From contig LT608311.1 of assembly GCA_900095875.1 (NCBI GenBank), positions 124,001-188,000 on the forward strand: a stretch of DNA of 64,000 nt, written 5' to 3'. Both the position numbers and the translations under genes were made by a program. This stretch comes from Caecibacter massiliensis. GTDB lineage: Bacteria > Bacillota > Negativicutes > Veillonellales > Megasphaeraceae. The notes under the pieces were generated by a model. That model saw nothing but the letters and a program-made list of their open reading frames with translations. It was not told where the DNA came from and did no database searches. Within the stretch, counting starts at the first letter, position 1, and each line of letters starts with the position of its first letter. Of this stretch, positions 21,207 to 31,649 are shown piece by piece.

Positions 21207-23714
21207 TTACCATAAGAAACGAAGTCCTGCATTGAATTGCCATTTTGTTGTTACATCCCCACCAAAAGACTTTTCAACGTCTCCATAAAAAACAGTATTG
21301 TCCGTCAGGGAAACTTTACCACCAATTCCAAAGGTATACCACGTATCTCCGCCATCACAATGCTGATAATAGGAGGCATCGGTTCCCCAAAGGGCCATGT
21401 CCCAATCTCCGGAAAATTCATGGAGAGCATTGAATTTTAAGTAAATCTGGTTGGGTTCCTGTCCTTTTGCTGTAGCAAAAGATTTGCCCAGGCGGAACCC
21501 CAGTCTGCCAATCAGGCTGTCTTCTCCATCATCATGTACTTTAACACCATTCGATAACGTATAGTCACTTCCACCAGATTTGCCATATACCAGCTGAGAT
21601 TGCGGCTCGATGAACCATTTACCGCCCATGTCGAACTTACGGCCATATTCGGCACTAACCATCCAGGCATAATCCGAATAGTCCGCATCTGCCGCTTTCA
21701 TGCCATCATGGTAAACATTGTATTTGTTGTTATAATGGCTGTAGGACAAGACATAATCCATATAATGGCCTTTGCTGCCAGCCCAGCCAGCATACAAGGA
21801 GCCCCCATAATTACGCATATCGCCATCTCCATGATGATAGTCTACATCGCCCATGGCACTGTGAAAAGCTCCGCCGATGTGCCATTTACCATTCTGATTA
21901 TCGGCCACAGTCCGGTCGTAGCCTAATTGATAGAAGTTCCAACGATAGTTGTAATGACCATATTTATCCGATTCCGTTTCCCCAGATTTCATGCGGAACC
22001 AGACACCATCTTCCGTGTCACTATAGTCCCGCAATTCACCAAGACGCTGGTTCAATGTGTCGATGTTCCGGTGCGATAACAAATCACCATGTACGGCAGA
22101 GGCAGAGGCTACAGGAATCTTGATATTATCCGTCGGATTTTCAGAATAATCGACAAAATACCAGTCATTGCCGTTAGTCCCAAACCGTTCAGACACAATA
22201 TTCTTATCAATGACCGGCGTATAATCAAACAGGGCCCCATCTGAAATATCCGAAGTTTTAGTAATCGCTTTAAAAGTAATGCCAGCAGCGGCATCGGCAA
22301 AGCGGACCGGGTTATCAGGGCTGACGCCTTTTAATGCAGAAATATCCGCTGGCTGGACATAGACCAGGCCCGAGCCATCTTTAATGGTGAAGAAATCGGT
22401 ACCCGCGTTGCGATAAGCATTATTTACTTTAGCCCCACTGGCATCCATGACGAAAGTCCCTTCATTGGATTTCAAGTTATGCAGGACCAGATTATTGACT
22501 GTATCCTTATCCTCAGTATGGACATTATAGGCATGCGTATCAATGATGCCACCTTTATCGAGGGTAATGGCACTCAGATAATTGCTCCGTGTATCCAGCC
22601 CCTGTTCATCTTTTCCGCGCAGCATAATGTCGGGAACCCACTTGGCACCATCGGCCAACGTAACCTGCAGCCGGCTGTCACCGCGGACATCACCATACGT
22701 TTGTGTCGCTTCATCATAGTTAATCAGGCCGACACCGGCACCATACCAATAGGAATCTTTACCAGAAAATCCGACGCGGATAGTTCCTTTTTTTGCATCA
22801 AGGTTACCGTAAATTTGGACGGTATTCTCCGGATTCAGGATGGTTCCATCTTCGTTAGCATTGATATTGACCGTTGAACCACCACCGTGCTTAGCTGATA
22901 CGGCATCGTTTTTGCTAATGGTATTAACATTTCCCTTGGTATCAATATCATACTCATTGTCGTAGCCTTCATGAGTTCCCGTTGCAATCTGGTCGTTAAT
23001 ATAGGTATTCCCCGTGACATTGATGACAGCCCCCTGGTCAGCATATAAGCCATTATGCGCAATACTGCGTCCCGTCGTACAATTGGGATCCAGTTTGGTA
23101 TCAATGTACAAATTTCCGATATTTGTGGTCCCTTTTCCGATGAAATAGGCATTGGTATTGACGATACCGCTGTCTTTAATGGCATTTGTTAAATCCGATT
23201 TTATCGTCAGATTATCAAGACTCATAGCACCTGAGCTATAAATGCCATAAACGCCAACACCACCGCCATACTTATGGGCTAGCAATCCATCGACCTGAAG
23301 ATTCACATCGCGAATCGTAGCACCATTGTATTTCGGTTCTAATAAAACAGTCTGATAATCACTCTTTTGGTAATCGGCCATGGTCTTAGACGAATCGGCT
23401 CCAAGTGTGGCACGAACAGTATATGAATTCAGGTCTTTCTTGGAATTCATGATGATAAGGCCCCGTTTTTCTTTTGAAAGCTTGTCGCCTGTATCATACG
23501 TAAAATTCCCATCCTTGAGCAATCCACTCGTATCCACTTTAAGGCTGGGATCTTTGTCATTCTGGGTTACCGTATTATTTTCGTTGATATACAAAATCTG
23601 TTCATAAGGTGGATATCCATCAGCGTACACATCTCCGCTAACTAATCCTCCCAGTGTACAACCAGCAACCAAACTGAATAAGATAAGTCGTCGCAAATTC
23701 CGTCCGTTCTTCAT
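21207..23714 (-). CDS. Autotransporter with outer-membrane beta-barrel domain
   Basis: 835 residues from ATG 23714, whose Shine-Dalgarno GGAGG lies 7-8 bases upstream (an ATG two codons earlier is too close to it). A signal peptide with basic start and hydrophobic core (LILFSLVAGCTLGGLVSG) is followed by a passenger of about 500 residues rich in Asn, Asp, Gly and Thr, likely beta-helical. From about residue 570 a barrel domain of alternating aromatic strands begins (YGHYNYRWNFYQLGYDR) and ends FNAGLRFLW, an outer-membrane sorting signal with a terminal aromatic. Type Va secretion in a diderm Firmicute. No adhesin or protease motif recognised. Confidence 0.9.
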   Translation of the reverse strand: MKNGRNLRRLILFSLVAGCTLGGLVSGDVYADGYPPYEQILYINENNTVTQNDKDPSLKVDTSGLLKDGNFTYDTGDKLSKEKRGLIIMNSKKDLNSYTVRATLGADSSKTMADYQKSDYQTVLLEPKYNGATIRDVNLQVDGLLAHKYGGGVGVYGIYSSGAMSLDNLTIKSDLTNAIKDSGIVNTNAYFIGKGTTNIGNLYIDTKLDPNCTTGRSIAHNGLYADQGAVINVTGNTYINDQIATGTHEGYDNEYDIDTKGNVNTISKNDAVSAKHGGGSTVNINANEDGTILNPENTVQIYGNLDAKKGTIRVGFSGKDSYWYGAGVGLINYDEATQTYGDVRGDSRLQVTLADGAKWVPDIMLRGKDEQGLDTRSNYLSAITLDKGGIIDTHAYNVHTEDKDTVNNLVLHNLKSNEGTFVMDASGAKVNNAYRNAGTDFFTIKDGSGLVYVQPADISALKGVSPDNPVRFADAAAGITFKAITKTSDISDGALFDYTPVIDKNIVSERFGTNGNDWYFVDYSENPTDNIKIPVASASAVHGDLLSHRNIDTLNQRLGELRDYSDTEDGVWFRMKSGETESDKYGHYNYRWNFYQLGYDRTVADNQNGKWHIGGAFHSAMGDVDYHHGDGDMRNYGGSLYAGWAGSKGHYMDYVLSYSHYNNKYNVYHDGMKAADADYSDYAWMVSAEYGRKFDMGGKWFIEPQSQLVYGKSGGSDYTLSNGVKVHDDGEDSLIGRLGFRLGKSFATAKGQEPNQIYLKFNALHEFSGDWDMALWGTDASYYQHCDGGDTWYTFGIGGKVSLTDNTVFYGDVEKSFGGDVTTKWQFNAGLRFLW

Positions 23715-23760
23715 ATGCATACCTCCATGTTTTTATATTTTTTATGTACTATATGTTAAT

Positions 23761-23788
23761 ATTATATATCTTATTTTAATTATTTCAA
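23761..23788 (-). promoter_or_regulatory. Promoter of the autotransporter gene
   Basis: Minus strand TTGAAA (23783-23788), 16-base spacer, TATAAT (23761-23766). The rest of 23790-23955 is AT-rich with no gene. Confidence 0.55.
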
Positions 23789-23955
23789 AGTAGCATCGCC
23801 TGCATTATAATTAAGCATGGTAAATTTTAATATACAGTAATGTAATGACATCAAGTTGTGAACCACTTATAATTTGTATATTGTACGTGTATTTCATGCT
23901 CTCACGTATTTGAATTTATTCAAGTCAGTCAATTTTAAAAAAATTAGACATAAAT

Positions 23956-23988
23956 AAAACCGCATGAATAGCTTATTCATGCGGTTTA
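23956..23988. terminator. Terminator of rplM-rpsI
   Basis: aaaccgcatgaata and tattcatgcggttt form a 14-bp stem, followed on the minus strand by TTTTATTTATG. Confidence 0.75.
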
Positions 23989-24023
23989 CCTGTATTATGG
24001 AATTGTAACAATATACAGCGTGA

Positions 24024-24416
24024 TTAACGTTTGCTGAACTGGGAAGCTTTACGAGCTTTCTTAAGACCATATTTACGGCGTTCTTTTTCACGCGGATCAC
24101 GTGTAAGAAGACCAGCCTTTTTGAGGGGTTGACGGAAATCAGCATCGACTTCGAGAAGTGCGCGGCTGATACCGTGACGGATAGCGCCAGCCTGACCGGA
24201 CGGGCCACCACCCTTAACGTCAGCGATGACATCATACTGTTCGGTAACACCGGTCAGTACGAGAGGCTGCTTAATAACGAGTTCCAGCGTTTTACGGCCA
24301 AAATATTCGGTCAATCCTTTTTTGTTTACTGTGATATTACCCTGACCCGGAACCAGACGAACTCTGGCAACGGAGGTTTTTCTACGGCCAGTGCCGTAGT
24401 ACTGTGCTACTGCCAT
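24024..24416 (-). CDS. rpsI: 30S ribosomal protein S9
   Basis: 130 residues, standard length. It opens with [20 protein letters not shown] and ends with the invariant [12 protein letters not shown] tail that reaches the P-site tRNA. It follows rplM by 21 bases, the universal L13-S9 pair. Confidence 0.99.
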   Translation of the reverse strand: MAVAQYYGTGRRKTSVARVRLVPGQGNITVNKKGLTEYFGRKTLELVIKQPLVLTGVTEQYDVIADVKGGGPSGQAGAIRHGISRALLEVDADFRQPLKKAGLLTRDPREKERRKYGLKKARKASQFSKR

Positions 24417-24437
24417 GAAATCTTCCTCCCGGTTATA

Positions 24438-24878
24438 TTAACGAATGTTCAACTTTAATTCTTCTGGCTGCTGTGCCTGATGCGGATGTTCAGCACCAGC
24501 ATATACGTTCAGTTTGCGATACATCTGTTCGCCCAGTTTGTTCTTCGGCAGCATGCCGCGAACAGCCATTTCAACAACGCGTTCCGGACGTTTTTCAAGC
24601 ATGTGGCCTGCCTGTGTAAACGAAGAACCACCGGGATAGCCGGAATGACGGAAATACGTCTTCTGAATGAGTTTTTTACCTGTGAGTTTTACTTTTGCTG
24701 CGTTTACAACGATTACATAATCGCCTGTATCTACATGCGGGGTAAATGTCGGTTTATGTTTTCCCCGAAGAACTTTTGCGACTTCGGCAGCAAGACGACC
24801 TAATGTCTGACCTTCAGCGTCAACAACATACCATTTACGTTCAATGTTGCTGGCGTTGGCCATAAATGTAGTTTTCAT
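24438..24878 (-). CDS. rplM: 50S ribosomal protein L13
   Basis: 146 residues. Typical L13 blocks: [32 protein letters not shown] and [20 protein letters not shown]. Start ATG 24878 has GGGAGG upstream. An untranslated leader of about 90 bases from its promoter contains short inverted repeats (near 24905-24950) that could serve autogenous control; no known leader class was recognised. Confidence 0.99.
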   Translation of the reverse strand: MKTTFMANASNIERKWYVVDAEGQTLGRLAAEVAKVLRGKHKPTFTPHVDTGDYVIVVNAAKVKLTGKKLIQKTYFRHSGYPGGSSFTQAGHMLEKRPERVVEMAVRGMLPKNKLGEQMYRKLNVYAGAEHPHQAQQPEELKLNIR

Positions 24879-24973
24879 GCTGTATAATCCTCCCTGAATA
24901 ACTATCTTAAGCCTAAGCTTTAGGATCTTTTTCTCCGGGGCTGGTGGAGTCCAAGTGAAAAGCTTACCTATAT

Positions 24974-25002
24974 ATATTACCCGTACCGGCAGTCTTTGTC
25001 AA
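24974..25002 (-). promoter_or_regulatory. Promoter of rplM-rpsI
   Basis: Minus strand TTGACA (24997-25002), 17-base spacer, TAATAT (24974-24979). Divergent from the metA leader promoter, with only 23 bases between the two -35 boxes. Confidence 0.75.
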
Positions 25003-25025
25003 GCTATTTTTCTGACAATTTCTAT

Positions 25026-25054
25026 TTGACAATCTGGTATAAGCATGTTAGAAT
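25026..25054 (+). promoter_or_regulatory. Promoter of the metA T-box leader
   Basis: TTGACA (25026-25031), 17-base spacer, TAGAAT (25049-25054). Confidence 0.8.
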
Positions 25055-25069
25055 GAGCCCATCAACTTG

Positions 25070-25336
25070 ATAGCGTTGCTAAGACGAGAAGAGTATGCAG
25101 CAGGGACTGTCACAGAGAGCTCCTGTCCGGTGCAATGGAGCACAGAAAGCGCTGCAGAAGATGGACTCTGAGCAGACGTGCCGAATAGTCAGGCCGTCCG
25201 GTTGTACCCGTTATCGTACTATGGTATTGAGGGCCTTAGGGCCTGCGTACCTGAAGAGGCTGTTTTCGTGAGGAAACAGTGAAATTGGGTGGTATCACGG
25301 TGCTTCCGTCCCTTACTGGGGCGGAAGCTTTTTTTG
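25070..25336 (+). promoter_or_regulatory. T-box leader controlling metA (tRNA-Met sensing)
   Basis: Classic T-box order: a long Stem I region beginning near 25070 with AGTA-containing segment (agagtatgcag), a candidate specifier ATG at 25161-25163 (gaagatggact), and the T-box sequence ggGTGGTatcacGG near 25287-25300. The TGGT bulge would pair with an ACCA acceptor end, as in tRNA-Met with discriminator A. The leader ends in an intrinsic terminator (gcttccgtccc / gggcggaagc, 25302-25328, then seven T). Uncharged tRNA-Met would favour the antiterminator. The adjacent methionine gene supports the specifier. Confidence 0.88.
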
Positions 25337-25397
25337 CATAGTGCCGGCAACCGTCAAGTAACTACAACGTACATCAAAAGAAAAGAGGAATCGTATC

Positions 25398-26330
25398 ATG
25401 CCAATCAAAATCATTGACGGATTATCCGCAAAAGAAAAATTACACGAAGAAGGAATCGCCACTATCGACCGCCGCAAGGCACTACACCAGGACATCCGTC
25501 CCCTGCGCATCCTGATTCTGAACCTCATGCCGCTCAAAAAAATTACAGAACTCCAGTATCTCCGCCTCCTCGGCGACTCGCCCCTGCAGATAGAAGTCGA
25601 TTTCTGTCACACGGTTACCCATATCAGCAGCAATACTGATGCATCCTACCTCGATGCCAACTATCGCACGTACGACGAAATCAAGGACACCTACTATGAC
25701 GGATTCATTATCACCGGCGCTCCCGTAGAAACACTGCCTTTTGAAGAAGTAGATTATTGGCCGGAATTAGTAAAATACCTGGACTGGTCCCGTACCCATG
25801 TCTACTCTACTCTGTCGTTCTGCTGGGGTGCTCAAGCTGCACTGTATCACTTCTACCATATCAAAAAGCAGCTCCTGCCCCAGAAGCTGTTCGGCATTTA
25901 TGAATATCAGCTTACACGTCGCCACCATCCTCTGCTGCGTGGATTCGATGACCGTTATTTTATTCCCCAGTCACGTCATACGGCTATCGATGATGTCGCC
26001 GTCTACAATACACCAGAACTGGAAATCCTTTCACGCAATGCCAAAAACGGCATCAATATCATCGGCACGCCGGACAACCGCCAGTTCTTTATTCTCGGCC
26101 ATTTCGAATACGACCGGGATACACTGGCCAAGGAATATACACGCGACAAGAATAAAGGCCTTCCCATCGCTCCGCCGGCCAATTATTATCCTGATAATGA
26201 TGACCGCAAGACGCCGGCCTTTACCTGGTGCAGCTATGCCCATATCTTCTATCATAACTGGCTCAACCTGGTCTACCAGGAAACACCGTATATACCGGAA
26301 GAAATCGGCCATGTCGCCTGCGCTCACTAA
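25398..26330 (+). CDS. metA: Homoserine O-acetyltransferase (MetA family)
   Basis: 310 residues, ATG 25398 after AGAGGA. First committed step of methionine synthesis: acylation of L-homoserine. The MetA/HTS fold signature is seen in LNLMPLKKITELQYLRLLG and the catalytic Cys in STLSFCWGAQAAL, with His in FILGHFEYD. Residue 111 is Glu (GAPVE), the residue reported to set acetyl-CoA rather than succinyl-CoA use in Bacillus cereus MetA; E. coli has Gly there. So the product is probably O-acetylhomoserine. Expression is governed by the upstream T-box. Confidence 0.95.
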   Translation: MPIKIIDGLSAKEKLHEEGIATIDRRKALHQDIRPLRILILNLMPLKKITELQYLRLLGDSPLQIEVDFCHTVTHISSNTDASYLDANYRTYDEIKDTYYDGFIITGAPVETLPFEEVDYWPELVKYLDWSRTHVYSTLSFCWGAQAALYHFYHIKKQLLPQKLFGIYEYQLTRRHHPLLRGFDDRYFIPQSRHTAIDDVAVYNTPELEILSRNAKNGINIIGTPDNRQFFILGHFEYDRDTLAKEYTRDKNKGLPIAPPANYYPDNDDRKTPAFTWCSYAHIFYHNWLNLVYQETPYIPEEIGHVACAH

Positions 26331-26335
26331 CAACT

Positions 26336-26392
26336 AAAATGGACTGTAACGAAAACGGGCAATATTCCCATTACGTTACAGTCCATTTTTTA
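26336..26392. terminator. Bidirectional terminator between metA and upp
   Basis: aaaatggactgtaacg and cgttacagtccatttttt form a 16-bp stem with A- and T-runs. Confidence 0.85.
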
Positions 26393-26418
26393 TCAGTGGA
26401 ATCGTTTCCTATTGTCCG

Positions 26419-27042
26419 TTATTTCGTACCAAAAATACGGTCACCGGCATCGCCCAGACCGGGAAGGATGTAGCAGTTTTCGTTCAGGCGGTCATCGAGT
26501 GCCGCTGCATAAATCTTTACATCGGGATGTTCACGGTTCAGGCACTGTACCCCTTCAGGAGCTGCGACCAGGCAGATGAACTTGATATTCTTGATTCCCC
26601 GCTGCTTGAGCAGCGTAATAGCCGCCGAAGCACTGCCGCCTGTAGCTAGCATGGGATCGACGATAATGAAATCACGGCCTTCGATATCAGGCATCTTGCA
26701 ATAATATTCGACCGGCTTCTTCGTTTCCGGATCGCGGTACAGTCCGATATGACCTACCTTTGCCATTGGCATGAGATTAAGCATGCCCTGAACCATTCCC
26801 AGGCCGGCGCGCAGGATAGGGACAATGACCAGCTTCTTGCCGCTGATCTGCTTGCCCGTCATTTTCTGCAGCGGCGTTTCAATTTCTATGTCTTCCAGGG
26901 GAAGGTCTCTGGTGATTTCATAGGCCATGAGCATGGTAATTTCTTCCAGCAATTCCCGGAAATCTTTGGAATCTGTTTCTTTTTTCCGCATCAGCGTCAC
27001 TTTGTGCTGAATCAGCGGGTGATTTAATACTTCGATCTGCAT
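26419..27042 (-). CDS. upp: Uracil phosphoribosyltransferase
   Basis: 207 residues. Pyrimidine salvage: uracil plus PRPP gives UMP. Motifs: [17 protein letters not shown], the PRPP loop [14 protein letters not shown] and the terminal [15 protein letters not shown] uracil-binding segment. Follows rpiB on the same strand after 42 bases. Confidence 0.98.
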   Translation of the reverse strand: MQIEVLNHPLIQHKVTLMRKKETDSKDFRELLEEITMLMAYEITRDLPLEDIEIETPLQKMTGKQISGKKLVIVPILRAGLGMVQGMLNLMPMAKVGHIGLYRDPETKKPVEYYCKMPDIEGRDFIIVDPMLATGGSASAAITLLKQRGIKNIKFICLVAAPEGVQCLNREHPDVKIYAAALDDRLNENCYILPGLGDAGDRIFGTK

Positions 27043-27084
27043 GTGGCATATTCCTTTCTTTATGACATATAGCTGCCTTGCGGC

Positions 27085-27522
27085 TTATTTATCCATTTCC
27101 TTAATCATGTTGACACGGACTTCATGACGGCCGCCATCAAACCCCGTAGAAAGGAAAATGCGGACGATTTCTCTGGCAAGGCCCGGACCGATGACCCGAC
27201 CGCCCATAGTAAGAATATTGGCATCATTGTGGCGGCGGCAGTATTCGGCAGAGAACATATCGTGGCACAAAGCAGCCCGGATGCCATGGACCTTGTTGGC
27301 AGCAATACCGATACCAATACCGGTACCGCATACGAGGATACCTCTGTCAAATGTACCATCGGCAACGGCTTCAGCTACCTTTTTGGCAATGACCGGATAG
27401 TCACACCGTTCCGGCGTATGTGTACCATAATCAGTGTAGGCAATTCCCTGTTCGTCCAAGTATTGTTTGATGTTTTCCTTCAAATCGAAACCACCGTGGT
27501 CTGCACCAATTACTAATTTCAT
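27085..27522 (-). CDS. rpiB: Ribose-5-phosphate isomerase B
   Basis: 145 residues. Interconverts ribose 5-phosphate and ribulose 5-phosphate. Family marks: IGADHGGFDLKENIKQYL at the start, CGTGIGIGIAANK (catalytic Cys loop) and the NDANILTMGGRVIG segment. Strong Shine-Dalgarno (AGGAGGAAA). Upstream of upp; both feed nucleotide synthesis. Confidence 0.97.
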   Translation of the reverse strand: MKLVIGADHGGFDLKENIKQYLDEQGIAYTDYGTHTPERCDYPVIAKKVAEAVADGTFDRGILVCGTGIGIGIAANKVHGIRAALCHDMFSAEYCRRHNDANILTMGGRVIGPGLAREIVRIFLSTGFDGGRHEVRVNMIKEMDK

Positions 27523-27629
27523 AGACTATTTCCTCCTGTACATAAACAAAATAAACACCGATGCGACAGACACCTTTGCTTTTCTTATTTATTATACTCT
27601 GACAGGACAGAAAAATAAAGCGTTCTTCC

Positions 27630-28685
27630 TTAAACGGAACGGACATCTCCGCCGGCAGATTTCTTCATGCGGTTCATAATAGCCATTCCCAGGCCTTCTT
27701 CATCTGTACCTTCAGCCAGGATATGATCTACATGGACACTGTCAAAGAACAAAAGGCCCGTATACAGCTGGGCTGCCAGGGCTGCCTTGTCATCATGGTC
27801 TCCCCAGATGTACATGGCATCTTTTGGAAATGCTTCAGCCGTCTGCCGGCTCACCAAAAAACCGACTTTCTTTCCTTCGGCCGTAAGTCCCAGCGCCTGT
27901 TGTTCCATAGCCTGCCGTACGTGTTCTACAGAGCCTACGTAAACCGTTACCGGAGCTGACGGCGCATAATGGCGGTACTTCATCCCTGGTGCCTTAGGTA
28001 CGCCTTTCCCTGTAATGATGTGACGGTCTACATCGACATTTCCTTTTCCCACGACTTCTTCCAGCATCGGCAGGGTCACTCCGCCGGGACGAAGAATTGT
28101 AACCGTATCATCATCGTGGCATTCGACAATAGTCGATTCGACACCGATATGACAGGGACCTCCATCGATGATCATATCGACCCGTCCATCCATATCGTGG
28201 GCGACTTCTCCGGCTGTCGTCGGGCTGGGGCGGCCCGACCGGTTGGCGCTGGGAGCCGCGACAGGTACACCGGCCGCCTTGAGGAACGCATGGGCAATAT
28301 CATGGTCCGGGCAACGTAAAGCGACGGTATCCAGTCCTCCCGTGGCAGCATCGGGCACACAGGATTTACGTGGGAAGATGATGGTGAGAGGCCCCGGCCA
28401 GAACGCATCGAGCAGCTTCTGAGCCGTCGGCGAAACGTACGCGGCAACCTCATGAGCTGCCTCCTGGTCCGGAACGGTCAGGATGAGCGGGTTGTCGCTG
28501 GGACGCCCTTTGGCGGCGTAAATACTGCGGCAACAGTCGGCATTGAGGCCATTTGCTCCGATACCATAGACCGTTTCTGTCGGGAATACGACGATACCGC
28601 CATCCCGGATGATGCGGCCAGCTTCTTCCAATATATCCTTATCTTTTTCTACGTCCGTTATGCGGACTATTTTTGTCTGTTTCAC
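27630..28685 (-). CDS. L-threonylcarbamoyladenylate synthase (Sua5 type)
   Basis: 351 residues with GTG start at 28685. Makes threonylcarbamoyl-AMP for t6A37 of tRNA. YrdC domain at about 15-205 (FPTETVYGIGANGLNA, KGRPSDNPL, VAAPSANRSGRPSPT) followed by the C-terminal Sua5 domain (from about 235, APGMKYRHYAPSAPV). This full-length Sua5 form is the usual Firmicutes type. It starts 6 bases after the prmC stop; prfA-prmC-sua5 is a common Gram-positive order. Confidence 0.96.
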   Translation of the reverse strand: MKQTKIVRITDVEKDKDILEEAGRIIRDGGIVVFPTETVYGIGANGLNADCCRSIYAAKGRPSDNPLILTVPDQEAAHEVAAYVSPTAQKLLDAFWPGPLTIIFPRKSCVPDAATGGLDTVALRCPDHDIAHAFLKAAGVPVAAPSANRSGRPSPTTAGEVAHDMDGRVDMIIDGGPCHIGVESTIVECHDDDTVTILRPGGVTLPMLEEVVGKGNVDVDRHIITGKGVPKAPGMKYRHYAPSAPVTVYVGSVEHVRQAMEQQALGLTAEGKKVGFLVSRQTAEAFPKDAMYIWGDHDDKAALAAQLYTGLLFFDSVHVDHILAEGTDEEGLGMAIMNRMKKSAGGDVRSV

Positions 28686-28691
28686 ACTGAT

Positions 28692-29552
28692 CTACTCTTT
28701 TCGCTGGAATACGACGACCCGTTCGATGCCGCCGTAATCCTTTACTATTTTTTGTAATACGAAATGACCTGACGCCGTAAGAATCGAGGCAACATCCCGG
28801 CTCTGTCCGGCCCCACATTCGACGGCACAAAACCCGTCTACTTTCACATACGGCACGGCATCCCGGGCTATACGGCGGTAATAGTCAAGCCCGTCTTTGC
28901 CTCCAAACAAGGCCTGCCGGGGATCATGGCGCACCTCCGGCTGCAAATGGTTCATATCATCTGCCGTCAGATAAGGGGGATTGGATACGACCCAGTCATA
29001 GACAGACGGCGGTACCGATGCAAACAGATCGCTTACCTGCCAGCTTACCCTGTCTGAAAGCCCCAGCCGTTCCCCATTTTTCCGGGCAACAGCCAGCGCC
29101 TTTTCTGAAATATCGACACCCAGCCCCTGGCACTGCGGCCTTTCGTGGAGCAGACTCAACAAGATGGCCCCGCTTCCCGTGCCTATGTCGAGGATCCGTG
29201 CCTCCGCTTCCGGTTCCAGCTGCTCCCATACGGTTTCGACGAGCATTTCTGTTTCCGGACGGGGAATCAGCACGTTTTCATTGACCAGGAAATCCAGACC
29301 CATAAAAGACCTTTCTCCCAAAATATGTGCCACAGACAACCGGTCAGCCCGTTTTTTGACCAATTCCCGGTACGTGGCCAGTTCTTCTGTTGTCATCGGT
29401 TCATCATAGTGGGCATAGAGATAAATCCGTTCCTTCTTCAATACGTGAGAAAGGAGGATTTCCACATCCAGCCGTGGCGAATCAATGCCCTTCGATGCAA
29501 AAAACTGCGTCGTCCAGGTGAGAAGTGCCCCTATGGTCCACAACTTACTCAT
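28692..29552 (-). CDS. prmC: Release factor glutamine N5-methyltransferase
   Basis: 286 residues. Methylates the GGQ Gln of RF1 and RF2. An N-terminal helical domain, then the SAM site [15 protein letters not shown] and the signature VVSNPPYLT (residues about 180-190). Start ATG overlaps the last 8 bases of prfA, its substrate gene. Confidence 0.97.
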   Translation of the reverse strand: MSKLWTIGALLTWTTQFFASKGIDSPRLDVEILLSHVLKKERIYLYAHYDEPMTTEELATYRELVKKRADRLSVAHILGERSFMGLDFLVNENVLIPRPETEMLVETVWEQLEPEAEARILDIGTGSGAILLSLLHERPQCQGLGVDISEKALAVARKNGERLGLSDRVSWQVSDLFASVPPSVYDWVVSNPPYLTADDMNHLQPEVRHDPRQALFGGKDGLDYYRRIARDAVPYVKVDGFCAVECGAGQSRDVASILTASGHFVLQKIVKDYGGIERVVVFQRKE

Positions 29553-30630
29553 TTTCTGATTCTTCTTTCATCAGTTCTGCCCGGTGCGCTTCCGCCAGAG
29601 CCTGAATGAATTCATCCAGGTCTCCGTTGAGGACGTTTTCCAGCTTGTACAACGTCAGATTGATGCGGTGATCCGTTACCCGCCCCTGCGGGAAATTATA
29701 TGTCCGGATCCGTTCGCTCCGGTCGCCCGTACCGACCTGGCTGCGCCGTGCTTCCGTCACTTCTGCATCGGCTTCCTGCTGGGCTTTGTCCAACAGGCGC
29801 GCCTTCAGTACGCGCATGGCCTTGGCCCGGTTTTCCAGCTGGGACCGTTCGTCCTGGCATTCGACAACAATTCCCGTCGGCATATGGGTCATGCGGACAG
29901 CCGAACTCGTCTTATTGACGTGCTGACCGCCGGCCCCGCTGGATCGGAAATAATCGACGCGGACATCATCCATATTCAGATCGACTTCCACATCTTCCGC
30001 TTCCGGCAGTACGGCTACCGTAGCGGTAGACGTATGAATGCGGCCGCCGGCTTCCGTAACAGGTACACGCTGCACACGGTGTACACCTGATTCGTATTTC
30101 AGTTTGCCATATACGCCATGGCCTTCAACGGAAAAAATAACTTCTTTGAAACCGCCCAGTTCAGGAGCATTGGAACTGATGATACTCGCCTTCCAGCCAG
30201 GCTGTTTTTCGATGTATTTCATATACATGCGGAACAAATCTCCCGCAAACAGGGCTGCTTCGTCACCGCCGGCTCCGCCACGGATTTCCATGATGACGTT
30301 TTTATCGTCCCGCGGATCTTTGGGCAGCATAAGGACATGCAGCTCTTCTTCCAGTCCGGCCTGCTTCTTTTCCAAATCCGCTACTTCCTCTTTGGCCATG
30401 GCGATGATTTCGGCATCACTTTCCGGATCTTTCAATAATTCCCGGTCGTCCCGGATTTGTTCCGTCACCTGTTTGTACTGACGGTATGCCTCTACTATCG
30501 GGGACAGCGACGCATGTTCCCGTGTCAGCTTCTGCCATTCTTCCTGGCGGGCAATGACCGACGGGTCACTGATGCGTTGTTCCAGATCCATAAATTTATT
30601 TTCAACAGCCTGCACTTTATCAATAAACAC
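29545..30630 (-). CDS. prfA: Peptide chain release factor 1
   Basis: 361 residues, GTG start at 30630 with AGAGAGGA upstream. Recognises UAA and UAG. The GGQ loop is [17 protein letters not shown], and the codon-recognition tripeptide region is [14 protein letters not shown] (PVT in place of the PAT of E. coli RF1, common in Firmicutes). Operon with prmC and sua5. Confidence 0.98.
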   Translation of the reverse strand: MFIDKVQAVENKFMDLEQRISDPSVIARQEEWQKLTREHASLSPIVEAYRQYKQVTEQIRDDRELLKDPESDAEIIAMAKEEVADLEKKQAGLEEELHVLMLPKDPRDDKNVIMEIRGGAGGDEAALFAGDLFRMYMKYIEKQPGWKASIISSNAPELGGFKEVIFSVEGHGVYGKLKYESGVHRVQRVPVTEAGGRIHTSTATVAVLPEAEDVEVDLNMDDVRVDYFRSSGAGGQHVNKTSSAVRMTHMPTGIVVECQDERSQLENRAKAMRVLKARLLDKAQQEADAEVTEARRSQVGTGDRSERIRTYNFPQGRVTDHRINLTLYKLENVLNGDLDEFIQALAEAHRAELMKEESENE

Positions 30631-30664
30631 GTAAATTCCTCTCTTTCGTTACCACATCCCGGAG

Positions 30665-31618
30665 TTACGCCGATTCGACACGGGATGCATCCTCATTTCC
30701 GGGTTTTACTGGCGTAATCGTTACGGTGGCAGTTTCACCATCCGGCGTTTCCGTATGATCTTCCGGCTTGGCAGCATTCATCGCTTCAATAGCCACTTCA
30801 ATCTGATCCGCATGAGGTTCCCGCGTCGTCAGATACTGGAGATACAGGCCCGGCTTAAAAATTGCCTGGACAAGCGGATTTTCCGTCCGCGCGGCTATGC
30901 GGATCATTTCATAACTGATACCAGCCACGACAGGCATTAAAAGAATCCGTGATACCACCCGTTCGGCCAGATTCGGCCACCCCAGGAAGGCAAAGACAAA
31001 AATAGAGACGACCATGACGATGAGCAGAAAATTAGTACCGCAGCGCGGATGAAGACGGCTGTGTTTTTTGACATTATCAACGGTCAGTTCTTCTCCTGCT
31101 TCGTAGGTCCAGATAGTTTTATGTTCAGCGCCGTGATATTCATAGACACGGCGGATATCGCTCGTAAGGGAAATGCCCCATATATACAATAAGAAGATAA
31201 GCAGCCGTAATACGCCTTCCACAATGTTCAGGCGGACGGCGCTGTCCATGACACCCGGTATGAATTTGGCGCCATACGTCGGAATGAGGAGAAAAATGAC
31301 AATGGCCAATACAATCGAAAAAGCCATCGTTGCCATCATCTGCGGGCGGGACAGTTCCTCTTCTTCTTCGCCGGCAGCCTGGGCAGAATAGGACAGGCAT
31401 TTCATGCCATATACCAGGGATTCATACAAGGCAATCGTACCGCGCAGCAGGGGTTTCTTCAAAATCGGGTACCGTTCACACAATGAATGTACTTCATCTT
31501 TTTTGACCGTAATCTGGCCGGACGGCGTCCGCACTGCCGTAGCAATATATTTCGGCCCCCGCATCATGACCCCCTCTATGACAGCCTGGCCTCCTACATA
31601 CGTAGTGGGTTTATTCAA
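30665..31618 (-). CDS. DUF1385 membrane protein (YqhQ-like)
   Basis: About 317 residues. Begins NKPTTYVGGQAVIEGVMMRG, the hallmark of DUF1385/YqhQ, and later has EYHGAEHKTIWTYE and RLHPRCGTNFLL. Several membrane spans lie between about 85 and 245; the tail is acidic and Thr-rich. Function is unknown, although it is consistently near prfA or rpmE in Firmicutes. TTG 31618 is preferred as start: the longer frame (to 31678) runs through the rpmE terminator hairpin. Exact start is uncertain (GTG 31627 is an alternative). Confidence 0.88.
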   Translation of the reverse strand: MNKPTTYVGGQAVIEGVMMRGPKYIATAVRTPSGQITVKKDEVHSLCERYPILKKPLLRGTIALYESLVYGMKCLSYSAQAAGEEEEELSRPQMMATMAFSIVLAIVIFLLIPTYGAKFIPGVMDSAVRLNIVEGVLRLLIFLLYIWGISLTSDIRRVYEYHGAEHKTIWTYEAGEELTVDNVKKHSRLHPRCGTNFLLIVMVVSIFVFAFLGWPNLAERVVSRILLMPVVAGISYEMIRIAARTENPLVQAIFKPGLYLQYLTTREPHADQIEVAIEAMNAAKPEDHTETPDGETATVTITPVKPGNEDASRVESA

Positions 31619-31649
31619 AAGGCACACCCCATTTCCACACAAACAAATA

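Noticed and set aside
25398-26330. Homoserine O-succinyltransferase naming for metA
   Set aside because: Residue 111 is Glu rather than Gly, which favours acetyl-CoA; the family name MetA is kept without the succinyl activity.
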